Program-made: the position numbers and the translations under genes
Origin: Aquabacterium commune
Lineage (GTDB): Bacteria; Pseudomonadota; Gammaproteobacteria; Burkholderiales; Burkholderiaceae_C
Assembly: GCF_004362855.1 (NCBI RefSeq)
Contig: NZ_SNXW01000006.1
Location: 62,001-126,000 of the forward strand
DNA: 64,000 nucleotides
Direction: 5' to 3'
In this document: piece by piece, positions 42,426 through 51,578 of the stretch
Position numbering within the stretch: the stretch's first letter is position 1
Layout of the letters: every line of letters starts with the position of its first letter
Notes under the pieces: generated by a model
The model's database searches: none
What the model was told of the DNA's origin: nothing
What the model saw: the letters and a program-made list of their open reading frames with translations, nothing else

Positions 42426-43742
42426 ATGACGCAACTCACCCGCGAACAGCAAATCGCTGCCCTGGAAAAGGATTGGGCCGAAAACCCCCGTTGGAAGCTC
42501 GTCAAGCGCGGCTACTCCGCTGCTGACGTCGTGCGTCTGCGCGGCAGCCTGCAGCCTGAGTACACGCTGGCCAAGAACGGCGCTGAAAAGCTGTGGGCCA
42601 AGGTCAACGGCGGTGCCAAGAAGGGCTACGTGAACGCTTTCGGCGCCATCACCGCCGGTCAAGCCATGCAGCAAGCCAAGGCTGGCCTGGAAGCCGTGTA
42701 CCTGTCGGGCTGGCAAGTTGCCGCCGACGGCAACACCTCGGAAACCATGTACCCCGACCAGTCGCTGTATGCGTACGACTCGGTGCCCACGATGGTTCGC
42801 CGCATCAACAACACCTTCAAGCGCGCTGACGAAATTCAGTGGGGCCGTGGCATCAACCCCGGTGACGAAGGCTTCGTGGACTACTTCCTGCCCATCGTTG
42901 CTGACGCTGAAGCCGGTTTCGGCGGCGTCCTGAACGCGTTCGAGCTGATGAAGAACATGATCGCTTCGGGCGCCGCTGGCGTTCACTTCGAAGACCAGCT
43001 CGCCGCTGTCAAGAAGTGCGGTCACATGGGTGGCAAGGTGCTGGTTCCGACGCAAGAAGCCATCGAGAAGCTGATCGCTGCCCGTTTCGCTGCCGACGTG
43101 ATGGGCGTGTCCACCATCGTTCTGGCACGTACCGACGCCGAAGCTGCCAACCTGATCACCTCCGATCACGATGCCAACGACAAGCCTTTCCTGACCGGTG
43201 AGCGCACCCAAGAAGGCTTCTACCGCGTCAAGAACGGCCTGGAGCAATCCATCAGCCGTGGCGTGGCCTACGCTCCTTACGCCGACCTGGTGTGGTGCGA
43301 AACCGGCGTGCCTGACATTGGCTTCGCCCGCGAATTCGCCCAAGCTGTGCACGCCAAGTGCCCCGGCAAGCTGCTGTCGTACAACTGCTCGCCTTCCTTC
43401 AACTGGAAGAAGAACCTCAACGACTCGCAGATCGCCAAGTTCCAGGAAGACCTGTCGGACCTGGGCTACAAGTACCAGTTCATCACGCTGGCCGGCATCC
43501 ACATCAACTGGTTCAACACCTTCCAGTTCGCCCACGCTTACGCCCGCGGCGAAGGCATGAAGCACTACACCGAAATGGTGCAAGAGCCCGAATTCGCAGC
43601 CCGCGAAAAGGGTTACACCTTCGTGTCGCACCAACAGGAAGTCGGCGCTGGCTACTTCGACGACGTGACCACCGTGATCCAGGGCGGTTCGTCCTCCGTG
43701 AAGGCCCTGACCGGCTCGACCGAAGAAGAACAGTTCCACTGA
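42426..43742 (+). CDS. aceA: Isocitrate lyase
   Basis: 438 aa, GGAG ribosome site. The active-site signature K-K-C-G-H is in [20 protein letters not shown]. Other parts: [40 protein letters not shown] and [12 protein letters not shown]. It cleaves isocitrate to succinate and glyoxylate for growth on acetate or fatty acids and during PHA turnover. Malate synthase is not in the window. Codon use is strongly biased, as in a highly expressed gene. Ends in a strong terminator. Confidence 0.98.
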   Translation: MTQLTREQQIAALEKDWAENPRWKLVKRGYSAADVVRLRGSLQPEYTLAKNGAEKLWAKVNGGAKKGYVNAFGAITAGQAMQQAKAGLEAVYLSGWQVAADGNTSETMYPDQSLYAYDSVPTMVRRINNTFKRADEIQWGRGINPGDEGFVDYFLPIVADAEAGFGGVLNAFELMKNMIASGAAGVHFEDQLAAVKKCGHMGGKVLVPTQEAIEKLIAARFAADVMGVSTIVLARTDAEAANLITSDHDANDKPFLTGERTQEGFYRVKNGLEQSISRGVAYAPYADLVWCETGVPDIGFAREFAQAVHAKCPGKLLSYNCSPSFNWKKNLNDSQIAKFQEDLSDLGYKYQFITLAGIHINWFNTFQFAHAYARGEGMKHYTEMVQEPEFAAREKGYTFVSHQQEVGAGYFDDVTTVIQGGSSSVKALTGSTEEEQFH

Positions 43743-43790
43743 TCTGGGCGGGCCGAAAGGCCCGTTGCCTGATCGGTTTGAATGCGAAAG

Positions 43791-43816
43791 CGGCACCCTC
43801 GGGTGCCGTTTTTTTT
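43791..43816 (+). terminator. Intrinsic terminator after aceA
   Basis: CGGCACCC-TC-GGGTGCCG followed by eight T residues, about 50 bp past the aceA stop. A smaller GGGCC-GAAA-GGCCC hairpin precedes it. Confidence 0.9.
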
Positions 43817-43860
43817 GACATCCAGAAGGCCGTTTTCGAAACAGGCCCGTGTGGCTTTCG

Positions 43861-45471
43861 TCAGTTCTGGCCGCTCAGGCTGAACAGCAGGAGCCAGGTC
43901 ACGCAGCGGTGTGTTTTGCTGAATTCCCCCCATGGCTGCATGCCCACTTTGCCGGGTGCGAGGTTCATGATGGGGCTGGTCAACTCGTTGAACTTCACCC
44001 ACTTGGGCAACCCGCTTTGGTTCGGGTCGCCGTGTTTCGCGAAGGCAGACCAGTAGGCCACCATCTGGTCCGCCAGCCGCTTCTGTTCTGCGCTGGGTGC
44101 GCCGTTGATCTGGGTGGCGAACACCGGCTGGCCGAACAGGTATTGCAACTCTGCCGTGTGGTACGCCCCCAGCTTGAAGAACGGGTCGGTCGGTGCTGGC
44201 GCTTGCGTGTCCGCGAACTCGTACGTATAGACCGGCGTGTGGCGCGACAGGCGGCGCGCATCTGACAAAGCAGGGCAGGCAAAGCCCGAGTCGGTCATCA
44301 GCGCGGACATCGCCAGGTCGATGTTGGGGTAGCCGGATGCGGGGTACAGCAAGCGAGCCGTGCTGCCCGCGAAGGCGCTGCCCGTCAGTACGTCAGAGGC
44401 CGATTTGTGGTCGATCGGGGTCATGGCCCTGCCCAGCTTCTGGTGGAAGGTGTACGACACAAAGAAGCGACCTTCGTCGGCTGTCGTGCCCAGCAGCACC
44501 GGCACCTTGTGGAAGGCCCCGTCGCGGATCATGTCGGTGAGGTTGCGCGGGATGGTCGCGCCATCGATCACGGCGCTCCAGGGGTTGGCGGTCTGCAGGA
44601 TGTCGAGTCCGTCGCCTGCGGCAGTGATCAACTCCTGTGTGCTGCGACTGCGCAGGCAGCTCATTTGAGTCGCGCCACTGGGGCAGTTCAGTTTTTCCGC
44701 GAAGGCGTTGCCCTGGTGGTAAGCCTGGTCAAGCGTGCGGGTTCGCAGCAGCACGCAGGGGCCGCTTTGCAGGATCGCCCGGTGGAACAGGCCGCCCGAT
44801 GCTGGGGACGCCAGGTGCCCGCAGATGCTGGCCGACCCGGACGAGTTGCCCGCCAGAGTGACGTTGCGGGCGTCGCCCCCGAAGGCCGCGATGTTGTCTT
44901 TAACCCAGCGCAAGGCCTGCTGTTGATCTTGCAGGCCCTGGTTGGGGGTGCTGCCCTCCTGCCGCATCTCGGGCGTGCTCAGGAAGCCCAGTGCGCCCAG
45001 GCGGTAGTTGATCGTCACCACCACCACGTTGGCCTGGCGCGCGAGGGCCTTGCCGTCGTAGTCGCCTCCGGAGCCCATGGTCAGTGAACCCGGGTGGACC
45101 CAGATCAGGACGGGGCGAGGTGTACTTTGCGGCGCTTCGGGCGCGTAAACATTGAGTGTCAGGCAGTCCTCGTCGGTGGTCCTTTGAGAGTAAGCCCCCG
45201 GCAACTGTGGGCAGGCGTGCCCCAAGGTGGTTGCGCCTCGCACGCCCTGCCAGGCGATCGGAGGTTGGGGCGGTCGCCAGCGCAACTCGCCCACTGGCGG
45301 TGCGGCAAATGGCAGGCCCAGGAACTGGTTGACGCCGTTTTCCGTGTTGCCTTGAACGGTGCCGTCCCGGGTGGTGACGATGGGGCTGGCTTGCGTCACG
45401 GAGCTCGCCAGGGCGAGCAAAACGGCCAGCGTGGCGTGCATCAGCTGGTGGTGCATCGGGGTGGTGGACAT
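43861..45471 (-). CDS. Secreted type-B carboxylesterase
   Basis: 536 aa from the ATG at 45471, preceded by GAGGAGA; a longer open frame to 46002 is antisense to the ATPase gene. Signal peptide about residues 1-28 (TLAVLLALASSVTQA). Alpha/beta-hydrolase features: FLGLPFAAPPVGELRW, DCLTLNVYAP, the nucleophile elbow VTLAGNSSGSASICG (G-N-S-S-G instead of the common G-E-S-A-G), the acid in TADEGRFF and the base His in GAYHTAELQYLFG. It probably hydrolyses esters in the periplasm or outside. Substrate unknown. About 70 bp after the STAND ATPase stop, same strand. Confidence 0.9.
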   Translation of the reverse strand: MSTTPMHHQLMHATLAVLLALASSVTQASPIVTTRDGTVQGNTENGVNQFLGLPFAAPPVGELRWRPPQPPIAWQGVRGATTLGHACPQLPGAYSQRTTDEDCLTLNVYAPEAPQSTPRPVLIWVHPGSLTMGSGGDYDGKALARQANVVVVTINYRLGALGFLSTPEMRQEGSTPNQGLQDQQQALRWVKDNIAAFGGDARNVTLAGNSSGSASICGHLASPASGGLFHRAILQSGPCVLLRTRTLDQAYHQGNAFAEKLNCPSGATQMSCLRSRSTQELITAAGDGLDILQTANPWSAVIDGATIPRNLTDMIRDGAFHKVPVLLGTTADEGRFFVSYTFHQKLGRAMTPIDHKSASDVLTGSAFAGSTARLLYPASGYPNIDLAMSALMTDSGFACPALSDARRLSRHTPVYTYEFADTQAPAPTDPFFKLGAYHTAELQYLFGQPVFATQINGAPSAEQKRLADQMVAYWSAFAKHGDPNQSGLPKWVKFNELTSPIMNLAPGKVGMQPWGEFSKTHRCVTWLLLFSLSGQN

Positions 45472-45542
45472 GTGGATCTCCTCTGTGCTGTGTTCACCGA
45501 GGATCTCCGATCGGGCTGTCGAATCACCAGTCCAAAAGCCGT

Positions 45543-47636
45543 TCAACCGTCTGCCGCGCCAGGCCCCCTGGTTTCTTGGTGCCACAAGGCTTGAGACAGG
45601 CGATCGGTGGCCATGCGGAGTTGGTAGCGGTAGGTCCCGAAGGGCAGTCCTAGCCGCTCGGCAGCGAGTTCTTGCGAGCCTGCGGGGCGCCAGTAGGTCA
45701 GCTCGATGGTTTTGAGGAACTTGGCGTGGCGCGGGTGATTCGCCAGATGGTCGCCTGCGGCAGTGATCAGTCTGCGCAAGGTGGTGACGACCTCCTCGGC
45801 TGGCAGCCTGGCCGCTTGAACCAGACCGCTCTGTAGCAACGGGTTGCGACCCAGCTCGACTGGGTCTCGCCACCGCTTCAGCGCTTCTTGGACGGCCTCT
45901 TTGAAGCGCTGCTCGCTCAGCACCTGCACCGTCAGGCCGGTCTCGGTGGTGGGCCTGGATTGACCCACCGGCATCTGGCTGGCACCCAGCATGTTGAGCC
46001 ACAAGTTCATGGGCACCGCCCGCCAGTCGTGTGCGAAGGTGCCGTGGTGTTGACCGTCCATGTCGATGCCCTTGGGCTCGATCAGGTGGAAGTCGATGTG
46101 ACTCATCATCGGCGCCCAGTGGTCAGGGTCCTTGTTGCACAGGGCGAACAAAGCCAGCGCGGGCTCGGTCATCCACATCAGGAAGGTGCGGGTCTGCAGT
46201 GCGTTGATGTAGATCCCGTCGTTGGCCACGCCGTTGCGGGTCACGGCCATTCGGGAGCACAGCACCCGTTCGCCCGTGCGAAGCGCGGGTTGCCGTGTGA
46301 CCCAGTCGAGCAATTGGGTCAGCATCGGGTCGCCGCAAACGTCTTGCGCAGACATGGCGTTGAGCTCCAGCAGCAGCATCGCGGTCATGGTGCGTCCGCT
46401 GGGGTCGCGCACAACCCACCAGCTTGCAGCGGGGTGATCGTGCCAGCGTCGCATCAGCGCTTCGTGCTCGCTTCCCAACTCCTGCAGGACCAGCTCGGCA
46501 ATCACCGGCATGTCTTGGGGGTGCGCCCGATCGCAATGCACCGAGCCCAGCGCAGGGAAGTCGATGAAGGCTTGCATGACGGGGTGGCCGCGGTTCAGGT
46601 AAACGATGTCCAGCGCCGCCCTTTGACGCAGAGCCGGGCCGCCGCTGTGCACATGTTGCACATGGTGCTTGAGCAATCGCTCACTGATTTGCAACAGCTT
46701 CTGTGGGTTGCGCCAGCGCATCTCTGCAGTGATTGCATCGCGCACGAGGTCGTGCGGAAAGAGCCCGTCGGGCGCTGTCTCCATGAAACTGAGTGAGGTG
46801 AGCCACTCGAACAAGTCGGCCGCAAGAACGGGGTCCACCACGTCGGCCAGCAGGCCCTCGGTGGTGACGCGGGCCAGTGCAGACAGCTCCAGGGCCTCAC
46901 GGTGCAGCGCGGAGGGGGTCTGGGAGGCGAAGCAGTCTGTCAGCTTGCGGATGAGGTCGGTGTCCAGCGCATCAGGCACCTCGCCCTTGACCTTGACCAG
47001 ATCGGCCAGGAGCATCATGGCCAGGGGGTGCCCATGGCTGAGTTTGATGATGGCTTGCCTTTGAGCCGGGGGCAGTTCTCTGGCGATGAGGGCCTGCTCG
47101 CACGCGGGCACAGGCAGGTTGCGAAGGCCGATCACGTGGCTGCCGTGTCGCCAGATGGGGTCGGTGAGCCAGAGGTCGTTGGGGGCATCGCGTCCGGCCA
47201 GGATGGCCAAGCTTTGCTGCGGCAACTCTGCGAGCACCCGATCCCGCAGCCACAGACTCAGGTGGTGGAGGTGCTCGAAGGTGTCGATGACGAGCAGACG
47301 CCTGGGTTGGCGTCGCCAGCCTTGCAAGATGAGCTCAAGCTGCGCCTGCTCGGCGCCCAGCCCCAGGTGCGAAGCCAGCCCTTGCAACACGCCATAGATC
47401 GAGGGCTCGATGCTGCGACCATCGAGCCGCAACACCGACAACCCCGCTTGATGCGCCATCTCTTGCATCTGCTCCACCAGGGCGGTTTTGCCGATGCCCC
47501 CCGGCCCATGCACCAGGAAAACGCTCGCCTGGGGCACCTCATCTGCCAGGCTTCGCTGAAAACGCTGCAGTTCGCCTTCGCGGCCGAAAAAGCAGGCCTG
47601 GCTGCGTTGGCGAAGGCGATCAACGATGCGAACCAT
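45543..47636 (-). CDS. STAND-type ATPase, possible regulator
   Basis: 697 aa from the ATG at 47636; the longer open frame is antisense to thrS. N-terminal NTPase: FFGREGELQRFQRSL, Walker A VFLVHGPGGIGKTALVEQM (about 40-58), Walker B-like RRLLVIDTFEHLHHL and the sensor LAILAGRDAPNDLW, all as in AAA/STAND signalling ATPases. The middle (about 330-600) contains no repeat I can name; EALMRRWHDHPAASWWVV resembles a small sensory fold. The C-terminus AAERLGLPFGTYRYQLRMAT looks like a helix-turn-helix, so a transcription regulator is plausible. Targets might be the esterase downstream. No characterised relative is recognised. Confidence 0.65.
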   Translation of the reverse strand: MVRIVDRLRQRSQACFFGREGELQRFQRSLADEVPQASVFLVHGPGGIGKTALVEQMQEMAHQAGLSVLRLDGRSIEPSIYGVLQGLASHLGLGAEQAQLELILQGWRRQPRRLLVIDTFEHLHHLSLWLRDRVLAELPQQSLAILAGRDAPNDLWLTDPIWRHGSHVIGLRNLPVPACEQALIARELPPAQRQAIIKLSHGHPLAMMLLADLVKVKGEVPDALDTDLIRKLTDCFASQTPSALHREALELSALARVTTEGLLADVVDPVLAADLFEWLTSLSFMETAPDGLFPHDLVRDAITAEMRWRNPQKLLQISERLLKHHVQHVHSGGPALRQRAALDIVYLNRGHPVMQAFIDFPALGSVHCDRAHPQDMPVIAELVLQELGSEHEALMRRWHDHPAASWWVVRDPSGRTMTAMLLLELNAMSAQDVCGDPMLTQLLDWVTRQPALRTGERVLCSRMAVTRNGVANDGIYINALQTRTFLMWMTEPALALFALCNKDPDHWAPMMSHIDFHLIEPKGIDMDGQHHGTFAHDWRAVPMNLWLNMLGASQMPVGQSRPTTETGLTVQVLSEQRFKEAVQEALKRWRDPVELGRNPLLQSGLVQAARLPAEEVVTTLRRLITAAGDHLANHPRHAKFLKTIELTYWRPAGSQELAAERLGLPFGTYRYQLRMATDRLSQALWHQETRGPGAADG

Positions 47637-47822
47637 GTCGGGGCGGTGAAAAATGAGGATCGAAGTTACCAGGCTCGCGGTCGTTGTCTCGACCCCGCAA
47701 CCCGGTGTCGCTGAGCACCGACCGCAGGCTGTGGGCTGCGGGATAGAATAGTAGAGAAGTGCAAATTGGCTCAAAGTGATTCCACTCAGGCAAGGTAAGA
47801 ACTGAGAAAGGCACGCACGGTT

Positions 47823-47870
47823 ATGACACCGCGAACTCCGACCACCACCCGCACCTCGACCGAGGTGTAG
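47823..47870 (+). CDS. Threonine-rich leader peptide of thrS (candidate)
   Basis: A 15-codon ORF reads MTPRTPTTTRTSTEV and stops at TAG (47868-47870). Seven of 15 codons are Thr, including three in a row. It starts 183 bp before the thrS ATG with AAAGG about 12 nt upstream. It is followed by an antiterminator strand and a terminator in the order expected for ribosome-mediated attenuation: shortage of Thr-tRNA would stall ribosomes at these codons and let thrS be transcribed. The Thr content cannot be chance easily, but translation is not shown. Confidence 0.7.
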   Translation: MTPRTPTTTRTSTEV

Positions 47871-47939
47871 CCGGCCGCACGCTGCTTCGCATTCCTGACC
47901 TTGACTCACCAGAAAGCGCGGCGCCCCCCGCGCTTTTTT
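47852..47939 (+). promoter_or_regulatory. thrS attenuator: leader hairpin, antiterminator strand, terminator
   Basis: CACCTC (47852-47857) pairs with GAGGTG (47862-47867) inside the leader ORF. GGCCGC-AC-GCT (47873-47883) can pair with AGCGCGG-CG-CC at 47915-47925, which would use up the 5' arm of the terminator. The terminator is AAAGCGCGG (47913-47921), loop CGCCCC, CCGCGCTTT (47928-47936) and six T. A ribosome at the leader stop would cover 47873-47883 and favour termination; one stalled on the Thr codons would leave it free. Confidence 0.7.
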
Positions 47940-48005
47940 GTTGTCTGCACAGCTGGCGTCCCCTTGCAGATGGCTTTCACAGACCCGAACACACAGGCAG
48001 AAAAC

Positions 48006-49925
48006 ATGATCTCCATCCAGTTGCCCGACGGCTCCAAACGTGAATTCCCTGGCCCCGTGACGGTGGCCGAAGTCGCCGCCTCCATCGGCACGGGCCTGGC
48101 CAAGGCCGCACTCGCTGGCCGTGTGGGGCAGGGCGATGCCGCTCGCCTGGTCGATACCGCTTACCGCATCGAGGCCGATGCGCAACTCGCCATCGTCACG
48201 GAGAAGGACGCCGACGGCCTGGATGTCATCCGCCACTCCACCGCCCACTTGCTGGCCTACGCGGTCAAGGAGCTCTTCCCCGAGGCGCAGGTCACCATCG
48301 GCCCGACCATCGAAGACGGCTTCTATTACGACTTCGCCTACAAACGCCCCTTCACCCCCGAAGACCTGGCTGCCATCGAAAAGAAGATGACCGAGCTGGC
48401 CAAGAAGGACGAGAAGGTCGAGCGCCGCGTGCTGCCGCGCGACGAGGCCGTGGCCTACTTCAAGGGCCTGGGCGAGCACTACAAGGCCGAGATCATCGAA
48501 AGCATCCCGGCCGATCAGGACGTGTCGCTCTACAGCGAAGGCGCTTTCACCGACCTGTGCCGCGGCCCGCACGTGCCCAGCACCGGCAAGCTCAAGCACT
48601 TCAAGCTGATGAAAGTGGCCGGTGCCTACTGGCGTGGCGACCACCGCAACGAGCAGCTGCAGCGCGTCTATGGCACCGCCTGGACCACCAAAGACGACCT
48701 GGCCGCCTACCTGACCCGCCTGGAAGAAGCCGAGAAGCGCGACCACCGCAAGCTGGGTCGCGAGCTCGATTTGTTCCACATCGACGACCACGCACCGGGC
48801 GTCGTCTTCTGGCACCCCAAGGGCTGGGCCGTGTGGCAGGCCGTGGAGCAGTACATGCGCCAGGTTTATCGAGACAACGGCTACCAGGAAGTCAAGGGCC
48901 CGCAGATCATCGACAAGACGCTGTGGGAAAAAACCGGCCACTGGGACAAGTACCGCGAGAACATGTTCACCACCGAGTCGGAGAAGCGCGACTACGCGCT
49001 CAAGCCGATGAACTGCCCCGGCCACATCCTGATCTTCAACCAGGGCCTCAAGAGCTACCGCGACCTGCCGCTGCGCTTCGGTGAGTTCGGCCAGTGCCAC
49101 CGCAACGAGCCCTCAGGTGGCCTGCACGGCATCATGCGCGTGCGCGGTTTCACGCAGGACGACGGCCACGTCTTCTGCACCGAAGACCAGATCCTGCAGG
49201 AGTGCGTGGACTTCACCGCGCTGTTGCAAAAGGTCTATGCCGACTTCGGCTTCACCGACATCATCTACAAGGTGGCCACGCGCCCCGAAAAGCGCATCGG
49301 TGCCGACGAGGTCTGGGACAAGGCCGAGCAGGCCCTGATGGAGAGCCTGCGCGCCACGGGCAGCGAGTTCACCATCGCGGTGGGAGACGGCGCCTTCTAC
49401 GGCCCCAAGATCGAGTACACGCTGAAAGACGCCCTGGGTCGCCATTGGCAGTGCGGCACGATCCAGGTGGACTTCTCCATGCCCGAGCGCCTGGGCGCCG
49501 AGTACGTGACCGAGACCAGCGGCCGCAAACACCCTGTGATGCTGCACCGCGCCATCCTGGGCAGCCTGGAGCGTTTCATCGGCATCCTGATCGAGCAGCA
49601 CGCGGGCGCCTTGCCCGTCTGGTTGGCGCCAACGCAGGTCGTGGTGATGAACATCACCGACGGACAGGCCGATTGCGCCTCTGAAATTGCGAAATCTCTG
49701 CAGAAGCAAGGCTTGAAGGTGCAGTTGGATTTGCGCAACGAAAAGATCACGTATAAAATCCGCGAGCATTCGTTGCAGAAGGTGCCCTACTTCCTCGTTG
49801 TCGGAGACAAGGAGAAGTTGGATGGCACCGTCGCCGTGCGCGCCCGGGGCAACCAGAACCTCGGCGTGATGTCGCTCGATGACTTCTCCCAGAAGATCTC
49901 TCAAGACATCGCCAGCAAGGCCTGA
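48006..49925 (+). CDS. thrS: Threonyl-tRNA synthetase
   Basis: 639 aa from the ATG at 48006; an open frame upstream overlaps the terminator and is not coding. TGS domain about 1-62 ([20 protein letters not shown]). Editing domain with [11 protein letters not shown] (H-x-x-x-H zinc/editing motif) and [13 protein letters not shown]. Catalytic class II core: [10 protein letters not shown] (zinc Cys), [20 protein letters not shown] (motif 2), and [18 protein letters not shown] (motif 3), then the anticodon-binding domain. It charges tRNA-Thr and is the usual first gene of the infC-rpmI-rplT block. Likely regulated by attenuation through a Thr-rich leader. Confidence 0.98.
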   Translation: MISIQLPDGSKREFPGPVTVAEVAASIGTGLAKAALAGRVGQGDAARLVDTAYRIEADAQLAIVTEKDADGLDVIRHSTAHLLAYAVKELFPEAQVTIGPTIEDGFYYDFAYKRPFTPEDLAAIEKKMTELAKKDEKVERRVLPRDEAVAYFKGLGEHYKAEIIESIPADQDVSLYSEGAFTDLCRGPHVPSTGKLKHFKLMKVAGAYWRGDHRNEQLQRVYGTAWTTKDDLAAYLTRLEEAEKRDHRKLGRELDLFHIDDHAPGVVFWHPKGWAVWQAVEQYMRQVYRDNGYQEVKGPQIIDKTLWEKTGHWDKYRENMFTTESEKRDYALKPMNCPGHILIFNQGLKSYRDLPLRFGEFGQCHRNEPSGGLHGIMRVRGFTQDDGHVFCTEDQILQECVDFTALLQKVYADFGFTDIIYKVATRPEKRIGADEVWDKAEQALMESLRATGSEFTIAVGDGAFYGPKIEYTLKDALGRHWQCGTIQVDFSMPERLGAEYVTETSGRKHPVMLHRAILGSLERFIGILIEQHAGALPVWLAPTQVVVMNITDGQADCASEIAKSLQKQGLKVQLDLRNEKITYKIREHSLQKVPYFLVVGDKEKLDGTVAVRARGNQNLGVMSLDDFSQKISQDIASKA

Positions 49926-50046
49926 GGCGGGAGCGTGTCTGTCCTGGTGGTTCGGGGCAGGTGCGTTTCAGTCCCTGGCAAAGCCGGGTGCGTGACCATC
50001 GATCATTGGCTGAAGGGGCATGGCTCCGGGCCTGAAGGAATTCGAC

Positions 50047-50595
50047 ATCGCTAACTTCTTTGACCGCCGCACGCGCAACGATGAGCGCAAGCATCGGCTG
50101 AACCGTGAAATCACTGCCCTGGAAGTCCGCCTGAACGGCCCGGAGAACGAGCCCATCGGCATCGTCAGCATCCAAGAGGCCTTGCGCCTCGCGGGTGAGG
50201 CGGACGTGGACCTGGTGGAAATCTCTGCCACGGCCGAGCCGCCTGTCTGCCGCCTGATGGACTACGGCAAGTTCAAGTACCAGGAGCAGAAGAAGGCCCA
50301 CGACGCCAAGCTCAAGCAGAAGGTCATCGAGGTCAAGGAAGTCAAATTCCGACCCGGCACCGACGAGGCCGACTACCAGATCAAGCTGCGCAACCTGCGC
50401 CGCTTCCTGGAAGACGGCGACAAGGGCAAGGTCACGCTGCGCTTCCGCGGCCGCGAGATCACCCACCAGGAACTCGGCATGCGCCTGCTGGAGCGTGTGC
50501 GCGACGACCTGACCGATTGCTCGCTGGTCGAGAACATGCCGAAACTCGAAGGGCGCCAGATGATCATGGTGCTGGGCCCCAAGAAGAAGAAATAA
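50047..50595 (+). CDS. infC: Translation initiation factor IF-3 (probable ATC start)
   Basis: 182 aa beginning at an ATC codon (50047-50049), 6 nt after AAGGA. The only ATG in frame (50020) has no ribosome site and would add nine residues that IF-3 lacks. Sequence [81 protein letters not shown] is IF-3 throughout. A rare start codon at infC is a known device: IF-3 discriminates against it, giving autoregulation. Downstream of thrS by 121 bp. Confidence 0.93.
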   Translation: MANFFDRRTRNDERKHRLNREITALEVRLNGPENEPIGIVSIQEALRLAGEADVDLVEISATAEPPVCRLMDYGKFKYQEQKKAHDAKLKQKVIEVKEVKFRPGTDEADYQIKLRNLRRFLEDGDKGKVTLRFRGREITHQELGMRLLERVRDDLTDCSLVENMPKLEGRQMIMVLGPKKKK

Positions 50596-50684
50596 TCGGC
50601 TACAATCTTGGGCTTTGGTGGATTCGACTGGCATTTCGCTGCTCGGATGCATCAACGACAAGGTTGCAAGGTCGAAAGATCTGG

Positions 50685-50726
50685 GCCGAACAACCCGGGC
50701 CAAACAACCTGAGCCCAACAACCTGA
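50685..50726 (+). repeat. Three tandem 14-bp repeats between infC and rpmI
   Basis: Units GCCGAACAACCCGG, GCCAAACAACCTGA and GCCCAACAACCTGA lie head to tail, in the 235-bp infC-rpmI gap. In E. coli the leader of rpmI is where L20 binds to control rpmI-rplT. Nothing else recognisable is in the gap apart from a TACAAT at about 50,602, possibly a -10 box. Confidence 0.75.
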
Positions 50727-50830
50727 GCCTGGTCTGGTCACCGGGTTTGGGTCACCAAGTGCCTGCAGGCCATCAAGACACGGACATGGACGCCGTGGCG
50801 CCTGACAGGAACAAGTCAAAAGGAGCAGTC

Positions 50831-51034
50831 ATGCCCAAAATGAAGACCAAAAGCAGCGCGAAGAAGCGTTTTCGCGTCCGTCCCGGTGGCACCGTCAAGC
50901 GCGGCCAAGCCTTCAAGCGCCACATCCTGACCAAGAAGACCACGAAGAACAAGCGCCAGCTCCGCGGCGCCGTCAACGTGCACGAGACCAACATGGGCCA
51001 CATCGCCCAGATGCTGCCTTTCGCCGGTCTGTAA
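50831..51034 (+). CDS. rpmI: 50S ribosomal protein L35
   Basis: 67 aa with AGGAG before the [23 protein letters not shown], then [20 protein letters not shown] is the highly basic L35 sequence, complete to MLPFAGL. Part of infC-rpmI-rplT. Confidence 0.98.
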   Translation: MPKMKTKSSAKKRFRVRPGGTVKRGQAFKRHILTKKTTKNKRQLRGAVNVHETNMGHIAQMLPFAGL

Positions 51035-51093
51035 GACCCGCAAACGCAGCTGTCGTCTCGATCGTCCTCTAGTCAACGCAGAAGGAGCCATCC

Positions 51094-51453
51094 ATGCCCC
51101 GCGTCAAACGTGGCGTTACCGCCCGTGCCCGTCACAAGAAAATCCTCGCCCTGGCCAAGGGCTTCCGCGGTCGCCGCAAGAACGTCTTCCGCATCGCCAA
51201 ACAGGCGGTGATGAAGGCAGGCCAATACGCCTACCGTGACCGCCGCAACAAGAAGCGCGTGTTCCGCCGCCTCTGGATTGCCCGCATCAACGCCGGCAGC
51301 CGCGCCCTGGGCCTGACCTACAGCAAGTTCATTGCTGGCATCAAGAAGGCCTCGATCGACATCGACCGCAAGGTTCTGGCCGACATGGCTGTGAACGACC
51401 CGGCCGCTTTCGCCAGCATCGTGGAAAAGGCCAAGGCTCATCTGGCGGCCTGA
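51094..51453 (+). CDS. rplT: 50S ribosomal protein L20
   Basis: 119 aa, AAGGAG ribosome site. [60 protein letters not shown] is standard L20; it binds 23S rRNA early in assembly and represses its own operon in many bacteria. The gene is 59 bp after rpmI and is followed by an attenuator-like terminator before pheS. Confidence 0.98.
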   Translation: MPRVKRGVTARARHKKILALAKGFRGRRKNVFRIAKQAVMKAGQYAYRDRRNKKRVFRRLWIARINAGSRALGLTYSKFIAGIKKASIDIDRKVLADMAVNDPAAFASIVEKAKAHLAA

Positions 51454-51537
51454 CCGACAGCTTGATTCCAAAGCACAATCTCCTCAGCCTGATGGCAAGC
51501 CGGTTTTCTTGTGAAAGCTGGTGCCACATCTGAACCA

Positions 51538-51566
51538 AAGGCCAACCCCGTGTTGGCCTTTTTTTT
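51538..51566 (+). terminator. Intrinsic terminator/attenuator between rplT and pheS
   Basis: AAGGCCAAC-CCCGT-GTTGGCCTT, a perfect 9-bp stem, then T to 51566. Only 12 bp separate it from the pheS ATG, so either pheS has no leader promoter of its own or expression depends on read-through. Confidence 0.9.
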
Positions 51567-51578
51567 CGAATGCATCCG

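Noticed and set aside
47637-49100. Upstream extension of the STAND ATPase frame
   Set aside because: Runs antisense through thrS and its attenuator; homology starts at the ATG at 47636.
51492-51533. Possible Phe leader peptide before pheS (MASRFSCESWCHI)
   Set aside because: Only one Phe codon and no clear ribosome site; not a convincing attenuator peptide.
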